Of a stretch of 64,000 bases of DNA, positions 59,626-64,000 are shown in pieces. Origin of the DNA: Eumeta japonica (Eukaryota > Arthropoda > Insecta > Lepidoptera > Psychidae); assembly GCA_005406025.1 (NCBI GenBank), contig BGZK01000758.1, forward strand, positions 186,001-250,000. The letters are read 5' to 3'. How positions within the stretch are numbered: position 1 is the first letter of the stretch; the number at the start of each line of letters is the position of its first letter. Below the pieces are notes generated by a model. It was not told where the DNA came from and did no database searches. It saw only the letters and a list, made by a program, of their open reading frames with translations. Made by a program: the position numbers and the translations under genes.

Positions 59626-59683
59626 CTGTTGTACAGCAGTAGATTTTGTACATGTAGTAACTAAATCTACCGCCGTACAACAG
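59626..59683. repeat. 21-bp-stem hairpin beside the large palindrome
   Basis: Arms at 59626-59646 and 59663-59683 (CTGTTGTACAGCAGTAGATT and the inverse) pair with two mismatches around a 16-nt loop. It is immediately followed by GCGTGTCAATTTTAT at 59684-59698, which recurs directly after the palindrome at 60063-60077. Confidence 0.8.
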
Positions 59684-59741
59684 GCGTGTCAATTTTATAT
59701 TGTATTGTATGAGGTGTTAATTCGCGGAAATCCATAGTAGA

Positions 59742-60065
59742 CGCTTGCCTGCAACATGTATTAACATGCAGCATGCAACCCACCGCTGACCCTCGAATCT
59801 GCCTCTCCACTACGAATCTCTATCCAAAGATATCGAACACCTAAGCAAGTGTTATTTATTACTATAATTATCTAATTCCGCCAACTATATAGTTGGCGGA
59901 ATTAGATAATTATAGTAATAAATAACACTTGCTTAGGTGTTCGATATCTGTCAATCCTCTGGAATCAATATTCAATCATTTGGATAGAGATTCGTAGTGG
60001 AGAGGCTGATTCGAGGGTCAGCGGTGGGTTGCATGCTGCATGTTAATACATGTTGCAGGCAAGCG
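59742..60065. mobile_element. Foldback repeat with a 120-bp perfect central palindrome
   Basis: The centre (59829-59948) is a spacer-less perfect palindrome with 60-bp arms from GATATCGAACACC inward. Outside it the arms continue with only a few mismatches to CGCTTGCCTGCAACATGTA at 59742 and its inverse at 60065. The left arm lacks about 30 bases present in the right arm (TGTCAATCCTCTGGAATCAA...). The single-arm relative at 32506 has those bases, so the left arm has a deletion. No coding capacity. It may be a non-autonomous element inserted tail-to-tail or a local inversion-duplication. Confidence 0.8.
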
Positions 60066-60749
60066 TGTCAATTTTATGTTTGCGATTCATGATTATATAC
60101 TGTTTTTTCTATTTTTTCATTTCATCATGATGTCTTAATCAACATAATTATTAACCGTAACAACAAAACTAAAACACTAATACAGATTAAAAACAAAAAC
60201 TCAAATATAGAAAAAAAAAAGTAAAAAAAAATTGGAAACAAGCTATCCATTAAAAGTATTAATTTTTCAACCTCATTATGAACCATATTTTTGTAACAGC
60301 TGAAACCGTTCAATAAATACTAAAAATGATGACAATTATTAAATAAAAAAAAAGCATACAGTAGTTATGTCCATACGAACAATTAATGTTATAAAATTGC
60401 ATTAGAGAATATGCTCTATGTAATGTAATTATTATCGGCGATCTATCTTGTTACTCATTTTTGAGTTTTATTAAGATGCGAATGAAATCAATAAAGACGA
60501 CAGAGATGTAACTATTGATGAGGCTTCGAATTAGAATAGAAAATGAAGTAGAAATTTCTTCCATATTCAAGCAGACGAAGGCGCAGCAGCTATCTACTAC
60601 TTTTATGAGATTTTGGAGTTAAATAAAACTAAATAAATTTTATTGAGACCTTTCCACTTGACACAACTTATTCAAAAGAATTCGCAAACGTTTTTGATCC
60701 TATTATCTATATTAGCCGTTTAAAGGATTCTTAATTCTTCAAAAACTAG

Positions 60750-61250
60750 CTGGCCCGGCAGACGTTATTCTGCACTTTCTTGTAGAGGTGGCTTGCCTGT
60801 ATAGTTAACGTCCGCAGCTGCGCCAGCATGGACGTAGAACAAATTTTTTTTCTTATGTATCCATCGACGTCAATTTTAGACCCGGTCTCGTTTTCGATTG
60901 AGATCCCTATCACACTTTTGATACTGATCCCGTCTCCACATTCGTTTTCGACCGTAGTCTCGTTCTCAATTTCGCTCCCGGTTACGTTTTAGATTCTGAT
61001 CCTGGTCCGTCCTCGATTCTGATTTCTGTCTCGCTTTTAATTCCGATTCTGCTACGAATTACGGTTCCGATTTGAACGAAGCTGGGAATTAGTATCATTA
61101 TAAAATATAAATAATATTATTCGAGGATAGTATAGCTTTCTATGAGTAAATGAAGTTTTAGATTTAGCGTAGTAGTCCGGTTCAATAATACAAATACATG
61201 CTTGAAATCGGGGACAAACTCTAGTAGGTATAATATATGAAACACAAAAC
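60750..61250 (+). repeat. GATTCC-hexamer repeat family, copy with tail
   Basis: Head relic AGCATGGACGTAGAACAAAT then a long hexamer body (GGTCTCGTTTTCGATTGAGA, CACTTTTGATACTGATCCCG, CTGGTCCGTCCTCGATTCTG) to the tail GTTCCGATTTGAACGAAGCT then GGGAATTAGTA, followed by an AT-rich tail (CAAATACATGCTTGAAATCG). It is one of the most complete copies. Confidence 0.65.
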
Positions 61251-61254
61251 AGTC

Positions 61255-61480
61255 ATACTTTAAATTTTGATCCCGTCTCTACACTCATTTTCAACCCCAG
61301 TCCAGTTCTCAATTTCGGTCCCAGTCCTTTTTCGATTCTGATTTTGGTCTCTTTCTCAACTTTGGTCCCTATCCAATTTTCAATTCCAATTCCATTACCC
61401 GTCCTAGTTCCGATTTGTCCAAAGTCACCAGGGGTAAATACTAATATCAAAATAAAATATAAGCTATAAATATAAATAAT
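61255..61480 (+). repeat. GATTCC-hexamer repeat family, next copy
   Basis: Body TTTTGATCCCGTCTCTACAC then TCATTTTCAACCCCAG... to CAATTCCAATTCCATTACCC and the tail TAGTTCCGATTTGTCCAAAG then TCACCAGGGGTAAATAC. A minus-strand 65-codon frame, rich in Gly/Ile/Lys/Thr, is a product of the hexamer body. Confidence 0.65.
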
Positions 61481-61529
61481 GTAAACTCACGCCTGTTTTC
61501 CAAAAGGGTAGGTAGAGACTATAGTAGCC
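61481..61529 (-). pseudogene. RTE-like LINE 3' tip
   Basis: The minus strand reads CTATAGTCTCTACCTACCCT then TTTGGAAAACAGGCGTGAGT, matching the last ~45 bases of the ORF and stop region in the copies at 50726 and 36840. It lies just after the hexamer copy tail. Confidence 0.55.
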
Positions 61530-62400
61530 TAATTTACTCAAAATAGTGCTAATATCTATTAATGAAAGAGCTTTTAGAATTGGTTCATTATTACGGGTTA
61601 GTATAACAAACACGCGAAAGAAACCAGGAACAAACGATAGTTTTTGTTAGAAATCTTCCCCGGCATGCGTGCAACATATCACTTAAGTTTCACCGTAATC
61701 GGATCATGGATTAAGCACCTATAGAGGACAAACATACATTGATTTATTTATATGGATAGCTGTCGCCTACGGCTCCTCCCTTGTGAACATAGAATGATTT
61801 CCTACACTTTCGACTGATATCACTGTGATCCATACATCCAACATTATTCCGATCCTGCTCCTTGATCTTAATTCCCTCTCGATCTAACCCTGATTCCGGT
61901 TTTGCTTCCGACCTAGGTTCCGGTTCCACTTTTAATGAAATTACAATAAATTGTCTCATTTCAGTAAATGGTCTCATTTTCAAGGATTCTTTACCATTCA
62001 AAAACTCTATAAAATATCGCAAGTGAAAAGTACCCTAAATATAACCCAGTAAACTCCTCTAATTTCCAGTGAAAGTCCTATCGTGAACGGTTCAACCGTT
62101 CCGAAGATACCCCGGACAAACAGACAAACTGATAGATAAAAAGAGTCATCCTAATCCAATCCCGATTTCGGTTTTGTTTCTGATTTTGATTCCGGTTCGA
62201 CCTCGTCAGCCGTTCCAAAGATATCCCGGACAAACAGACAGAAAGACACATACAAAGTGTTATTTTCTTTTATTCAAACCTTGTCCTGACAATAACGAAC
62301 ACAACAAAAAAAGAATTATTCAATTTGGTGCAGTCGTTCGGTAGTGATGCGCGAACATACATTTTGCCGATTCATTTTTATTTATATAGATTTTAGCGCT
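61530..62400 (+). repeat. LINE-tail segment and GATTCC-hexamer copy with two duplicated tails
   Basis: GCGTGCAACATATCACTTAA at 61669 resembles 28010. A new head at 61755 (GCTGTCGCCTACGGCTCCTC then CCTTGTGAACATAGAATGAT) is followed by hexamer body to about 61930. AACCGTTCCGAAGATACCCC then GGACAAACAGAC at 62092 recurs as CAGCCGTTCCAAAGATATCC then CGGACAAACAGAC at 62208, each side of a short hexamer stretch. The right end (ATTTTTATTTATATAGATTT) ends near 62395. Confidence 0.55.
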
Positions 62401-62854
62401 CCTTAGTAATACAATTTATAAGACTACATATTTACAGATCAATAATCACGGAATGTATTTAATTTCTAACTGCACCGTTTGCTTGGATCCGAAATCCGTT
62501 AAATACATATTAAGTTAATTTTGTAGTACATAAAGTTATTATATATTTGGAGGCATATAATTTATACAAGGCATACAAAGCACAAATCAAAAACCTGTAT
62601 AAATACATATTTGGCGTATTAGATTTAAGACTATAAAACCCTATTCAGAATGTATCTACCTCAAGAGAAATAACATTTTTCGGCCAATTCAATCACTAGA
62701 TCAATATTGAGAAAATAGTTTAATTATTGAATATGTTTCAATATTCCAAATGAAGAATATACGAAAAAAATACCTTTATATACGTTAAAAAAAAATTTGT
62801 GAAATAAGAGAATCTTCTAAATCAGTCCTACAGTTTATTTCTTAAAATATTAAG

Positions 62855-63952
62855 TTACACATAAAAACCACTTTTGTGTTTGCAGTTCATATTATTAGGT
62901 CGAGAAAAGAAAACGTTTTTTCGTATTTCATATACAAATAATTTTTTATTAGCATTTATTAATATTGTATATATTTGTTCAAGAACTTGTTGCCATTTTC
63001 TAAGTGGTGACACAATCCCATTGCTGTAGAAATTTTGGGAATTTCGATCAAAAAACTGCGACAAGTAATTTTGACAGTCCTCTCTTGATGTTAACCTAAC
63101 ACTACCTAAGAATTCTGAAATGACCAAAACAGGTAAAAATTTAAGGGTGCAAGGTGGACGCACTAACACTTCCCAACCAAACTCTTAATATTTATTTGCT
63201 CAAGATGTGTGTAGTTTGACCTTATCATGGTGAAAGACCACATATTATCTGCTGATCAATTTCGGCCGTTTTTTCTGTATTTCTGACTGGAGTCTCACCG
63301 GCTGTTGGCAGTAGAGATGCGAATTGATGGTTTTACCCGGTAGTAAAAGCTCATAATAAATAATGCCCTTCCAATTCCATCATACACATAGTATCCACTT
63401 ATTGCGAGTTAATCCGGGTTTCGTTATAATCTGTGGAGTTTGCTTGCCTTTTGATCGTGCTCTTTTTCGCACATACTTGTATTAATCTAATTTTCGATAA
63501 TCTATTCATCACCAGTGATCAATCTTTTCAAAAACGGTTAGGTTTCATTACGTTTCAATAGGCAACGCACATGAGTACACGATTGAATAGATCTCTTTCA
63601 GTGAGCTCGTGTGAGATCCAAGTATCGTACTATTTTTGTCTATATAGCTTTTTTCAAATGGCTCAAAACTGTTTTATAGCTAATCCCCAGCTCTTCAGCT
63701 ATATCGTAAGAACTAATATGCCAATCTTGCTCAAAGAACAAGACTTTATCCGTAACAGGTAGACCAGAGAGAGGTTCATCTTTGACATCAAAATTACCGG
63801 ACTGAAAACACTAGAACCAGTTTTGTACTACTCTTACCGACACTGTATTAGGTCCATAAACGTTACAATTTTTTTACGGCTTGTGTTGCATTTTTCTCTA
63901 TTTTGTAATAAAATTTCAAAATGTATCAAATTTCTACATTAGATGTATCCAT
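62855..63952 (-). pseudogene. Decayed mariner transposase, nearly full length
   Basis: From ATG at 63952 (minus), frames in turn show KNATQAVKKI, a broken stretch, SHELTERDLFNRVLMCVAY, LITGDE (around a catalytic Asp), GIGRALFIM (degraded WDWKGI), and finally VRLTSREDCQNYLSQFFDRN then SQNFYSNGI and RKWQQVLEQ. These are the conserved blocks of mariner-family DD34D transposases in the right order, spread over about 1.1 kb, close to the usual 345 residues. Many stops and shifts show it is dead. The right terminal repeat would lie near or beyond the window edge. Confidence 0.8.
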
Positions 63953-64000
63953 TTTGGTGGACAGACAAACAAAAGGAAAATGGAGGGACACCGTTTTTAC

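Noticed and set aside
59626..60077. Helitron 3' end
   Set aside because: The hairpin at 59626-59683 is not followed by CTRR at its base, and no 5' TC end could be defined.

Overview
The window reads as animal nuclear DNA, most likely from a moth or butterfly (Lepidoptera). It is AT-rich, has spliced genes with very long introns, and is full of decayed transposable elements. The visible profilin residues are the insect form and agree with my memory of lepidopteran profilin. Several dispersed repeats are types I associate with Lepidoptera: RTE-like LINE tails ending in a -SAYP- motif, a tRNA-derived SINE with a TGGCGCAATTGG A box, and ~0.5 kb repeats running from TTAGGGTTCC to CTCGCACTTGGCC. 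The order is inferred, not proven. No bacterial genes, operons or CRISPR arrays are present.

Only two host genes can be supported. (1) The last two coding exons of profilin (chic) lie on the + strand at 5607-5778 and 5871-5968, with a 3' UTR to about 6.9 kb; the first coding exon is off the left edge, so 1-5606 is intron. (2) A minus-strand gene of unknown identity has its penultimate coding exon at 53357-53428 and its terminal coding exon at 12963-13051. They are joined across a 40.3 kb phase-1 intron and give a 52-residue C-terminal tail rich in basic and aromatic residues. The two genes converge; about 6 kb of repeat-bearing sequence separates the profilin poly(A) site from the stop codon of the second gene.

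The 40 kb intron (13-53 kb) and the segment upstream of it (53-64 kb) hold dozens of repeats: four RTE-like LINE 3' ends (one with an inverted 5' piece), two mariner-type transposase fossils, a SINE, a MITE pair, full-length TTAGGGTTCC repeats, a family with a body of degenerate GATTCC-like hexamers, minisatellites and microsatellites. Sharp GC-rich islands sit in this AT-rich background without convincing coding content. They may be cis-regulatory; one has a TATA box on the minus strand and another an inverted pair of AP-1 sites.

The most unusual structures are two adjacent perfect hairpins at 38843-38949 sharing the loop ATAA, and a 120-bp perfect palindrome at 59829-59948 inside a longer inverted repeat with a diverged single-arm relative at 32.5 kb. 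No new multi-gene system is evident.
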